A stretch of DNA of 64,000 nt from Symsagittifera roscoffensis (taxonomy: Eukaryota; Xenacoelomorpha; Acoela; Convolutidae), in NCBI RefSeq assembly GCF_963678635.1, contig NC_087064.1, positions 12,493,989 through 12,557,988 on the forward strand, written 5' to 3'. Position 1 is the stretch's first letter, and each line of letters opens with the position of its first letter. The notes beneath the pieces are model-generated. The model was not told the origin of the DNA. It worked only from the letters and a program-made list of their open reading frames with translations, and did not search any database. A program made the translations under genes and the position numbers. Below are positions 33,701-44,400 of the stretch, piece by piece.

Positions 33701-35179
33701 TAGTTCTAAACTTAACCTATGCAACTTATTTTTACTTAGTTTCACTCAAATAAAATTGGTTATCAAAAGTTCTTTATCGCCTTCTTGGGAATAAAATAAT
33801 TGAAACAAATTTAAAAATTGTTTGCAAAAATATGAATTTTTTTTTGAGCGTTGGTTTTGATTTTTGTTTTTGTTTACTTTTTTGAAAAAATGTGGTCAAA
33901 TGTACCTAATTGTGTTTTCACTGCCGAAGTTTTAAGCTTTAGTTCAGATCCTCTCACCATTTCGATTTCTGGTACGACTTTTTTGCCGCTCAATTGGGTT
34001 AGTTTTGACTACAAAATGAAAGGTGAAAATGTTTTAATTAAAAGTGTAATTTTTTATCAATAAACGAATTGAAGATTCTGAGAAGGTCTTGTTGGTTTTT
34101 TTTTATTTTTTCCCCGATAAGTCTTGAAAGTTCTTCACGCTTGGGGTTCTGTTTAACAGTTTCTTTTTTTTTCATGAAAAAAAATCTGCTTTCGAATAAA
34201 AGTTAAACTGGTGCTAAAATTTGACGTTAGGTGCTTCAACAAGAAGAATTTTAAGATTAAAAGATCCTTTAAGGCTTTTAATGGCGATTCATTAAGGCTT
34301 TTGTCTTTGGGACTCAAAAGTTGAATTGTTTTTAAAAACTACAATTTTATTGCGTCCTCTTACGTTTCAGCCTTTCTATAGGCTATGGTCTAACCCTTGT
34401 GGTTAGCTAGGGTTTTGTAATGGGGTATTGGTTTTTTTCATTGATGTGTACGGCAAGCGTTTTTACAGTGTGAGTTGTTTTTTTTTCAAAAAAATTTGGT
34501 AATTTTTACGCTTAAGTTGTGTGTGACTTAATTTTGCCTGCTTATGTACCGGCTATTCTTTTCTATTAACTTCCGGTTGTGTTATTTCAGATTGTAGGAA
34601 CTCATAGAAGTCAGCTCTAATATACGTAATTTTTTCGAAATTTTTGTTACTACGAGCTTAGCGAGGAGCGACTGTGTTTATCATAAAATCTTTAGTGCGG
34701 GTAGTTTAACACGTGAATTTTTCGATAAAAAAGCTATATAAGGAAATGTTAGAATTTCAAAATTAACCTTAATATACATTTGTAGTAAAGATTTCCTAGT
34801 TACTAAGATTTGAGGAAATATTAGAATTTTCAAAGGCAAACCAAGTATACGTTTGTTGTTTTTTTTTCGAAACTTTTCTGACTACTAGCTTAGCGATCGA
34901 ATGTGTTTATCATAAAATTTTTAGTGCAGGTATTTTAACACTTTGTATAATGGTCCCACAGCTTTCTAGCCTATACCGTTCAATAGACTTTAACATTATA
35001 CAATGGTAGGCTGGGGTTTTAGCAAGCCCGAGTTTGAAAAAATCAGAAAAGTTTTTGTGAAAAAATTTCAGTTTTTCCAAATTTTGAGAAAAACTTATCG
35101 TTTTGAAATCTTTTCCGCATTTTTTTTCTTAATACACATATTATATTTCTCTGGTTCTGTATTTAGATATTTTAACAAG

Positions 35180-35707
35180 ACTGCTCGTATCAGGGCAAAG
35201 CCCTGAATGTTCCGACTGCCTTTTAAGTTTTATGGAGCAGCAGTAATAGCATAAAAATTTAATTGAAATAAAATAAAATGAGAATTTTTTTTTTAATTTG
35301 AAATTTGTTTATAAAAATCATCCCCCCACACGCCATATAAAGTACAAAAAGATAGATTTCGTTCCTTGTAACAAATCAGTTATGGGAAATAAGCTTCGTT
35401 CCACCAATTTGGAACGATTTATAAGACGGATTAAATCTCCGCTTACGCGTTAATAGCGCGAAATTTATCGCGCGTTAATTGTCCCAAATTGGCCAAAATG
35501 GCAATCTTTAAACCCCCTTACTTTACCAAAAATGATCACAGGTAAAATATCTTTTCAAATTTAAGCTCAGGACAACAGTGGCTTTCGAATGATATTAAAA
35601 AAATCCGTCAAAAAAGGCTAGTTAAAAAGTCGAAATTTGTCTGAAGAAAAAAAAAACCCACCCCGAGCACAAATATTCCGTTACTTTCGTATCGAAAGTC
35701 GGAACAA
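35180..35707 (-). repeat. Dispersed repeat family R2, complete copy, inverted
   Basis: Read on the minus strand it starts with 'gttccgactttcgatacgaa' and ends with 'aaaaggcagtcggaacattc' plus 'gggctttgccctgatacgag'. Its inner phrases match the + strand copy at 36765-37258, with which it forms a widely spaced inverted pair about 1.05 kb apart. Confidence 0.7.
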
Positions 35708-36680
35708 TAATATAAATTATCATCTTCTGGTTTGCTAAAAGTGCTGTTAATGAAAGTTTTCAAAATCTGGAGTTCAGTGTACAAAATGCGGAAAAAAGTC
35801 ATTTAGTTGTTTTGCAGCATTTTTAAAAATAATTTTGTTTTCAGAATGGTACTTTTCGATTCAAGTATTCTTATTTGTTTTTAACTGACAATATTTCGAC
35901 TGTTTTTCAGTTTATTATTAAGTGTCGACTTCAAATCTGTCCGCTTATTTACTCGATGTTTTTTGTTTGTTTTGTGGTTCTTTTGTTTTGTGAGATTGAG
36001 GTTGTTGCATCAAAAATATGCCAATCATAAAAATTCTGAAACTGAAGAATCTCATGGTGAAGTAGTGTATTCTGTAAAAATATCTCGACATCGTATTTTT
36101 TCTCTCTTTTACTGAATGCATTAGCTCTTTTTTTGGCACTGTCTGTTCATTGCTGTTGAGCTAGCAGATAATTTAAGAATTTTCAATCGTTGATTCAAGA
36201 AGTTACGCTGTCCTTGCCATTGAGCTTAAAGAAAATTCACCTAGTCTTGTCAACTGTTTTTTTTTCAGCTAATCAAAATTTGTTCACGCATAATTTTCGT
36301 TCTTTGTGAGACTAAGATATTTTAGATTGCTGATCAAGTTTATATTCACAGCGGGTTGTAAAACCGAGCCTTGCGAGAATGCAAAAGAAATTGCCCAAAA
36401 CATTTCTGTTGTTTCATATTTACTTTAAGCGAAGCAGCGATGGGTATTTCAAATATCTCCATCCGCTTTCAAAGCAATTACCCTTTCTGGACTTTTTTTA
36501 TGAGCTGAGCTTGTGTCATATGGCGAGACGCCTTTTTTCAAAATAAATTGCGGAAATTATTGCAAATTTTATAAGTTAAGATTATAGAGCATAAGCTCTA
36601 TGTGATTTAATGAAGTGCATTCATTGATTTCTCGTATTTATTTTAAAGGAAAGTGTGCAATTTCGATTACATCAAATTCT

Positions 36681-36750
36681 GCTCTCTCTTTCTTTCTCTC
36701 TCTCTATCTCTCTCTCTCTCTCTCTATCTCTTCATCTGTCTCTCTTTCTT
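36681..36750. repeat. CT-rich microsatellite
   Basis: A tract of (CT)n with interrupting TTT and AT steps ends 15 bases before the R2 copy at 36765. Open frames through it (Leu/Ser repeats) are artefacts. Confidence 0.9.
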
Positions 36751-36764
36751 CTGTGCTGGTTGTT

Positions 36765-37258
36765 GTTCCGACTTTCGTAACGAAAGTAACGGAATATTTG
36801 TGCTCTGGGTGGGTTTTTTCTTGAGACGAATTTCGAATTTTTAACTAGCCATTTTTGACAGAATTTTCATATATATTTCGAAAAGTATTGTTGTCCTGAG
36901 CTTAAATTTGAAAAGATATTTTACCTGTGATCATTTTTGGTAAAGTAAGGGGGTTTAAAGATTGCCATTTTGGAAAATTTGGGACAATTAACACGCGATT
37001 AACGCTTAAGCGGAGATTGAATCCGTCTTTGAAATCGTTCCAAGTTGGTTGAAGGAAGCTTATTTGCTAAATTTAGTTGATACTAGGAGCGAAATCTATC
37101 ACCTCGTTTTTTATATGGCATGTGGGTTGATCATTTTCACAAAAAATCTAAAATTAAAAAAAATTCAATTCTTTATATTTATTTTTTTCGTGTTATTACT
37201 GCTCCATAGACCTTAAAAGGCAGTCGGAACATTCTGGGCTTCGCCCCGATGCGAGCAG
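36765..37258 (+). repeat. Dispersed repeat family R2, complete copy
   Basis: It runs from 'gttccgactttcgtaacgaa' to 'aaaggcagtcggaacattct' and 'gggcttcgccccgatgcgag'. The outermost gttccgac / gtcggaac parts are complementary, like terminal inverted repeats. The inside includes 'gggggtttaaagattgccat' and 'attaacgcttaagcggag'. No coding frame is visible. Confidence 0.7.
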
Positions 37259-37733
37259 TTTTGTTAACTTTGCAGCTCTATAGCCATAATTTTTCTGATT
37301 CAATCTGCTGCTAGTAAAATGTAACTTTCGGTGGCCAGTCAAGAAGCAGAATGGGTTCAAGAGCAGAAAAATATCAACTTTTATAAGCTAATCGGTATAT
37401 TAATAATGAGAAGTGTCGATAATACAAAAGCAACGATCATTTTATGCATAATTTGAGTAATTCAATCAAGAATTTTAAAAAAGTTTAATCAAAAAACTTA
37501 ATGACACTAGTCAATTCATGCATAATTTTTTCGTTTTCTTGGTATTTTTCGACGATTCTAATAATTGTTTTATCAAAACCAATATAAATCAATGTTTTTC
37601 TGCTCTTGGACCCATTCTGCCTTTGGACCATTCTGCTTATTGCTCCGCCTTTTTCGAAACGCTTAATCACAGCAGTAATTTTGTGTATTCACAATGCATA
37701 AAGCTTCTTAATTAGTAAACAAACAATGCTTGA

Positions 37734-37888
37734 GCTCTATACTACTAATCCACTTTTTTTCCGATATAAAAACAACTTTTGTTGGATAAATTTTGTGCTA
37801 AGCTTATTCCGAGAATAAACTTAGCACAAAACTTATCCAACTAAAGTTGGTTTTTATATCGGAAAAACTAGATTAGTATTATAGAGCT
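37734..37888. repeat. Near-perfect palindrome, ~77-base arms (foldback element)
   Basis: The arms are reverse complements with few mismatches: gctctatactactaatcca at the left pairs with the block ending tattatagagc at the right. The centre at about 37811 has nearly no spacer ('ttattccgagaataa'). It resembles a foldback-type MITE. No clear target-site duplication was seen. Confidence 0.8.
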
Positions 37889-38007
37889 GTTATTAATTTA
37901 AGCAGCTCGATCTATATATCCAAGTTGTTTATGTTTTCTTTTACACCATGTGCGGAGAACATTACCTCTAATCAAAGAAAATTATAGAATATTCGTGTAA
38001 TCTGACT

Positions 38008-39010
38008 CAAGGGTAGGGAAACAATTAATTGGGCCCTTCCAATCAATTATGAACTGCTGCAATTAATTAATTGGAATTGGCCAGTCTATCAATTAATTTA
38101 TTGCATTTTTACTGACATGTGAAAAGTAAACTGACAAAAATCAATTTCGAACTTGATTAGATCAAAAAAAAGAGCATTCCAGTTTTTTCATAGTTTCTTC
38201 ACTTCAAACTTTTTTGTTGATCTTTAAGAAAATCTGCGCCTCGAGATTGATTGGCAGTAGAGATTGTCGCAGGTCATTGAAACAAAACCCCGATGAACTA
38301 ATAAACCGTTCAGCGAGAATAGATGTCGGCAGAGTGAAACGCGAATCACAATGTTTTTTTTTGGAAATTTTTTCTGGTTTCTGAGCAAACTCATTGCAAA
38401 ATCTTGGCGCTCGACCACTTTTTCGTCAACAATGACTGAAACTTTTGCCACAATATTCTCCAAATTTTCTTTCTCCGAGCTGGACAGCTATGTTTTATCG
38501 CTATCCTGAATCTTGATCAAACCACTCTTAAAAACCAGGGAGTGGACAATTTCGGCATTCTTGAGACAAATACTTTGCCATTTCTGGATGCAAAGAAATA
38601 ACACCGTCGAGCTTCAGCGAGGGTAAGAGTTTTTATTGCAATGAGCTTTAAAGAACTATAACGCCTCACAAGTGGATATTCAACCACAAAAAAAGGGTGC
38701 ATGCCACAGTACACACATTCAGTCAATCCGTATAAATTTTCAGAAGAGGCTTCGGTTAGGGTTGATGAAATTGCTGTTGGAAACTCTAATCTTGTTTTCC
38801 CGCTTCCAAACGTTTCTCCTTAAACATAATTGTGCTCAATGTTGTATTTTCACAATTTTTGGCCAGCAGTTTTTAGTATTTGATAATATAAAAAAAATTG
38901 AGAATTAAAAAGCACTGAGAATAAAAAAAAACAACTCACCTTCTTGTACGACCCATTCCGGATGTTTGATCTTTATGTGGTTAGCGAAATTCATCCACCC
39001 TGTGCCTTTT
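38008..39010 (-). pseudogene. Decayed hAT-type DNA transposon
   Basis: Three short regions read on the minus strand, in the order expected for hAT transposases. At about 38935-39010 a segment GWMNFANHIKIKHPEW resembles the end of a BED zinc finger. At 38665-38705 MHPFFVVEYPLVRRY matches the 'hPF..VE...F' signature. At 38220-38340 LPTSILAERFISSSG, followed by LEAQIFLKINK, matches the C-terminal dimerisation region ('P.SS..SER.FS..G' ... 'FLK.N'). The catalytic core between them is largely missing, and frames are shifted. The outer end at 38008-38033 (caagggtagggaaacaat) resembles hAT terminal repeats and the ends of the short element at 40635-40879. The other end was not found. Confidence 0.55.
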
Positions 39011-39216
39011 TTATGGGTAATTAATATTCCTCTATTTACTTTTTCATTTTCCTGTTTACACAAGCAATGCTTGTGTTATAGTATGAACTATCTTTTTTCC
39101 AACCTAAGTCGCAAATATTGTTGCGATAAAGTGTGTTCATTTTGAAAGTATTCATTTTGATCAATAACCAGCTATTAAGTACAGCTAATGCTAAGGATTT
39201 TAACACAGACAATTTT

Positions 39217-39730
39217 GTTCCGACTTTCGTAACGAAAGTAACGGAATATTTGTGCTCTTTGTGGTTTTTTCAGACAACTTTCTACGTTTTAACTAGCCAT
39301 TTTTGACGGGTCGTTTTTTATATCATTCGATGTGTTTTGTTTTCCTGAGTGTAATTTTGAAAGATTATTCACCCAAATTTCACCTGTATTTTTTTCATAG
39401 TTATGGGGGTTTAAAAATTGCCATTTTGGCCAATTTGGTAGAATTAACGCTCGATATATTTACCGCTATTAACGCGTAAGCGGAGTATTAATCCGTCATA
39501 AAAATTGGTCCAAACTGATTAAAGGAAGCTTATTCGTCAGAATTGATTTGTTACTGGCAGCGAAATTTATCACTTTATACTTAATATGGCGTATCGGGGG
39601 ATGTTCACAAAAAATCTCAATTTAAAAAAGTTTTCATTTTATTTTGATTACATTTAATTTTTTCATGTTAATATTGCTCTATAAATTGCAAAGACTGTTC
39701 TATAAATTGAGGCATGTTAGTTGGTATATT
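39217..39730 (+). repeat. Dispersed repeat family R2, 3'-diverged copy
   Basis: It begins with gttccgactttcgtaacgaa and includes 'tgggggtttaaaaattgcca', 'gccaatttggtagaattaac' and 'cgcgtaagcggagtatta'. The usual cagtcggaac end is degraded near 39690-39720. Confidence 0.6.
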
Positions 39731-40134
39731 TCTTATGCGTCATAATTGGCGTGCGTCACTTAAAAAATTTTAGGACTCAAAGTCTTACTCATTCAGTTTT
39801 TCTCAATAGCGTTATCGGTCATATTTGTGCTTGTGTATGCGAAGTGCAACTTAGTCTCTGTGTTCATCGTTGATATCTGTAAAATTTGTTGCAATCAAAG
39901 CCATATCCACAGACATGATCAATCTTCTTCTCTGAAAGAATAATAATGGCGGTAAATACATGTCACGTGAAAGCAAGCTGCATTTTGTGCGGAAATTAAG
40001 TAATTCACACCACCAGCCAATCACAAACGAGTGTAGCGATTACTGAGTTTACTCGGAATAAAAACATATAACGCTGCGCAATTTGCAACTGCAAAACAAA
40101 ATGGAGTAGCAAGCTTGAAATGGTGGATAATAAG

Positions 40135-40592
40135 GGTGCCGGACATCAAGCAGACGGGACTTCAAGCCGAATCGTAAAATTAGGGACTTCAAGCCGAATA
40201 GTTCCTACTACACTCGTAAAATATGATTAATTTGCAAACTTTTTTGAAGAACTTCTGAAGTTCATGATCTTTCTTCACAAGTTATTGGCGTTTTCATAAA
40301 ATTTAAGCCTCCAAATGATGTTTCGGAAAGTTGAAAAGTAAAATATGGTTGAAGGCATTTTTCATGTTTATAATTTATGCATTTCAAAAACCGGCTGATG
40401 TTATTAACGGATGCCAATCACAAATGGTGCATTGTCAATGAATAACGTTTATTATGGACTAAACTTGCCAAAATTTTTGAAAAATAACGTTTTACAGATG
40501 ATAAAATAGTGTTTTGAGGTGCTTGTAAAGTTTTAATTTCGGCTTGAAGTCCCTTCGGCTTGAAGTCCCGTCGGCTTGTTGTCCTAGACCCG
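40135..40592. mobile_element. TIR element with 'gacgggacttcaagccgaa' ends
   Basis: The left end (40135-40201) has 'gacgggacttcaagccgaat' followed by a second 'gggacttcaagccgaat'. The right end (40538-40592) is its inverse: 'ttcggcttgaagtcccttcg' and 'cggcttgaagtcccgtcgg', then 'cttgttgtcctagacccg'. About 460 bases long, with no coding frame. A lone copy of the same end ('ctaggacaacaagccgacgg') lies inside the neighbouring element at 40760-40793. Confidence 0.6.
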
Positions 40593-40600
40593 TTTTTTTT

Positions 40601-40913
40601 ACGACAGTCCCAATACCCTATAAGTTAACAAGATCAGGGCTAGGGAACAATTAATTGGAACACAATTAGTTGCAATTAATTGGATCCAATTAATTGATTG
40701 TCCATCCAATTCCAATTAATTAATTGTGGGGTTTCAAATAATTGCAATTAATTGCATTTATTATCCGGGTCTAGGACAACAAGCCGACGGGACTTCATTG
40801 GAATTGGATGGACTCGACAATCAATTGGATCCAATTAATTGCAATTAATTGTGTTCCAATTAATTGTTCCCTAGCCCTGATCCTGTTAACTTATAGGGTA
40901 TTGGGACTGTCGT
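40601..40913. repeat. Long inverted repeat containing a hAT-like MITE (40635-40879)
   Basis: The outer arms start acgacagtcccaataccc and end with its complement gggtattgggactgtcgt. Within them, cagggctagggaacaatt (40635) and its complement ending at 40879 look like hAT-type terminal repeats, followed on both sides by runs of the attaattg word. The spacer carries a displaced copy of the 40592 end. It is probably non-autonomous and mobilised by a hAT transposase like the relic at 38008-39010. Confidence 0.6.
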
Positions 40914-41457
40914 CAAAAAAACGTTTAATCTTATTGCTTGATCAAAATCCTAACTTAGTAACAGCAATCGGCGAACGCCATTTATATTGTTTTGCTGCTT
41001 GATTATGTTTTGTCGGATATTTCAGATTGTTGGACTTGACTCGCCTCTTTTATCAGTTAACCCTGCACCCTGCAGTACTCGCGAAAAAACCTTGTATTAT
41101 TTAACTTATAACTCTGGTCTCGTATGATCTTTTATCGTTTAATGTTTTAAAAGTTATCTCGTATTACAAGAAATGTGGCGCATATAATCAGCTGATGCAT
41201 CTAATGTCCTCTTCTTAAGTTTGTTGCTCAAGCGTTATACGTTCCTGTCTGATAACGCATTGATAGTATTTCAGATCTGACGTGATGAAAGGCTAAACCG
41301 CAGTTTGAATCATCATAGTATGGTCAGTTTTTGTCGAGAAATGAAATGAACTTTGTTTCACATATCAATAATTTCATGCTTAGCTTCAAATCCACCAATA
41401 ACTGCCTGTCATAACTTCCTTGAAGAGAGTTGTTTGATACTAGCAGAAGATTTTGCG

Positions 41458-44400
41458 ATGAATTCATCTCGGCATTTTCAGTCGTCCCGTGCCGGCAGAG
41501 GAGTTCCAGCGAATCAGAAAACAGTGCCTGTCACCGGAAGAGGTCACATGAGGTCAAGGTCAAACACTTCTAGTCAAGTTCAACCCAGAACTAATAGCAA
41601 TACTGTCAAAAAAGACCACATGGAGGGCGAGCATGCAATAAGTGTAAATATTTCCAGCATCTATTCAGATGTAGTCGATATCATTAGCGCAAATACGAAA
41701 TGTGACCAGAAAACAGCCGAAAAAACGTTCTCGGATATCGCACAACTCGTGAATGCGAGTGTCGCATGTCAAGTGAACGACGCTTTAACCGCTGAAATTG
41801 TGTCCAAGTTATTTCACGTGAAAGTTGACCCCGCCAAGAATCTTTTAAGTTCTCTGTCATTTGCTCTGACAACGATCCTCTATGGTAATGAGGAGTCTAC
41901 GGAACTTGGAGACGGGGTGCCGGAAGCGAACGGAGAAGGGGAGTTAGTTGCCGAAGGAGAGAATGGGATGGGAGTTAAAATAGGCGTGGCCGAGAGGGAA
42001 AGTAATGAATACGAGAGAGCTAAGAATATTGAGGAGTTGGTCAGTTTGATGGATCAGAACTGGGATGAGATTTTGGATCGAATTGCTAATTCGGGTGAGT
42101 ACTTTTTAACTTTGTGTGATTTATATTAAACTTAATTAAATCGCACAGTACTCATTTTAGTGTATTTTGCGCAATAGATGATTTTGGCCAATCCTAAACG
42201 ACTATTTTTTCTATCAATTATAAGTGGAGCAATATTGGACAGGTGGCTTTTGGATGCGAAATTTGAAATATTCAGTATTCCACAGAGGTAAAATTAACCT
42301 GAGCTCATTGAAAAATACGAACTCATAGTGATTTATGGAAATGTCTCAGCAAAAAGTTTGCTTCAAAATTTAGCATGAAATATTACATTTTTTCTTACTT
42401 TAGCCAACAAGTCAGCAGTACTGCCTTTAGTGGACTACCTTTCTCTGTACATCACAACACTAGCCAACAGTATGCATCAACAGAAAAAGTCAAACAAAGA
42501 CACCTTCTCCCTACAAATTAGTGACCCTGGAACAATGGCAATTATGGATTCTATCGTGGGCTTCATCTTGGACATAGTGTCGACTTGTGAACATGTCAAC
42601 GTGTGTGGGCACCTGGTCCATAACAGTTCTCTATTTATGGTCTGTTTGAAATTGAGGCTGAGTGCACGGTCTAAAGCTTGGAGCGTGCTCGCAACTATTG
42701 TGCTTGTTCAAGGTAAGATCTTTTTAGACGAAGAAGCTTGCGTGATTTCATAATTTAGCAGCAGAAACTCAACATGAGGTGGACATTTTTACAACGCTCA
42801 AAAAAAGTTTTCTTGTATTTAAAAATCATGTAAATTAGTAGCTAAGGTCTCTAAGGTGCCTGCTGATGATTGGCTGAGGTGTGTAAGAGGAAGTAGCTAA
42901 GGTACCTGCCTCTCAGTCGAAAGGTCCAGGATTAAGGGCCACCATTATCAGTGGGGCCTTGTTTCACGGCCAAAATTTAGTCTAAGAACTGCAAGTAATG
43001 ATTAAGCACGGGCAGAACAGTTCCTCTTCAAATGGTGAAAAGATGGTATTTTGGTTTTTTCGCTCAAGTAGAAGCGATCTTGATCGTAAAAATGGGAGCT
43101 ACACTTCGTTGCAAGAACAATAACATATTTGCTATCTTCAGGTGCTTCTCAGCTGGTCAGCAGTGTTACTAAAGAGCAATTAGTGTCCATATTATATGAC
43201 GTCACTAAATCAGAGAGTTCACCTGACGTCATAGTGCCTCTTCTACTAGCCCTGAACTGCGGATTTCTCTACCCCTCCCAGAACACTTTTTTGGCCGCAC
43301 TTGTCGCATGTCCTTCACATGAGGCGACTGAACTATTTCTAGCTGAACTCATATCTCTGTTCAACAGGTGAGATTAACATTCAGCGTAATTTGATCTCAT
43401 TATAATAGACACATGATGAAAACTGATATCTAGATATAATGCATGAGTAAAAGTAATTGAATGTTAAATGCCATTGCCAAGTTTTTGAAAAAAAAGGACT
43501 TTAATTCTGGAAACATGGGTTCAAGCTCTTGGTCCGGCCACTCTCGAAAAGTGGGAAGGAACTTTGTATTCGGGTCAATTTGTTTTCCAGCCACTTTTGC
43601 CTACCTCAAGGAAAGCTCGTAGGTGAACAAGTGTGGTCTCATATTAAACGCCATTTAGTCGTGGTTCGCATCCCTAAAAAAATCAAGATTTGCGGGCTAA
43701 AATGTTGCACTAGAGAGCTTGCGAGCGTTAGTGTATTAGTACGAACATTCTTTATTTTCTAACCTAGCTCGCAAATAAAAGTGTTCATTATTTGGTGGCA
43801 AAGTGTTGATTATTTGATGGCACTTTGGCTATAATCACAATCTGTAGCATTGGAAACTTCATAGTATCTGTTCTCTGCTTTATTTGTAGCTAGTGTTTGT
43901 AATCTTTTAAAAGTCCGTGGTGCAGTGGTTAGTGCGTGAGATTCATAATCTCTAGGTCTCGATGGGTCAGAGATCGAGTCCGAGACGTAGCCGATTTTTA
44001 CTAATCTGAGGATTATTTTATATTTTTCTCTTTGCACTTTATAGAGCTACTTTTTGTATTCTCAGGCGCAGCTTTGCCTCTGTGTGCGACGTTTGTTGAG
44101 AGGCTGACCTCCCACAACTTTACCTTAGCCTTGATACAACTTAAACATTGTTTTAGTACAAATATGTTGAAGTCAGTCGCCCTTACTTAAACCAAAATAA
44201 AGAAAAATTCTTTTTTTTTCGATACTTCTATATATATTTTTTAGTTTTTGAGAAATGAACGTTTTCAAGACTGTTATATAGGTCTTGGTGAATTTTTTTA
44301 AAGAAAAAGTCTTGAAATGCTCTAACAACTGCAGATGTGCCTTCATACATTGTAATGCATTCATGAATTCACTTAGTTATATGTGCACCTTTTGAGTTAA

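Larger units (their letters stand above)
32877..41457. other. Repeat-dense intergenic region between EGFR-like and SPIN90-like genes
   Basis: I looked specifically for transmembrane and kinase exons belonging to the EGFR-like gene and saw none. The 8.6 kb is occupied by a SINE-A copy (33360-33700), R2 copies (35180-35707 minus; 36765-37258 plus; 39217-39730 plus), a CT microsatellite, a foldback palindrome, a decayed hAT transposon and nested inverted repeats at 40.1-40.9 kb. The stretch 33850-35000 is T-rich with loose R1-like phrases and nothing nameable. Confidence 0.6.

Noticed and set aside
36615-36844. Ser/Leu-repeat open frames
   Set aside because: Generated by the CT microsatellite.
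38224-38463. Open frame of about 79 codons on the minus strand as a gene
   Set aside because: The hAT C-terminal motif lies in a different frame of the same strand; this frame is a shadow of the transposon relic.
32877-41457. Kinase or transmembrane exons for the EGFR-like gene
   Set aside because: No HRD, DFG or APE motif, and no credible hydrophobic exon with splice sites, was found; the region is repeats.
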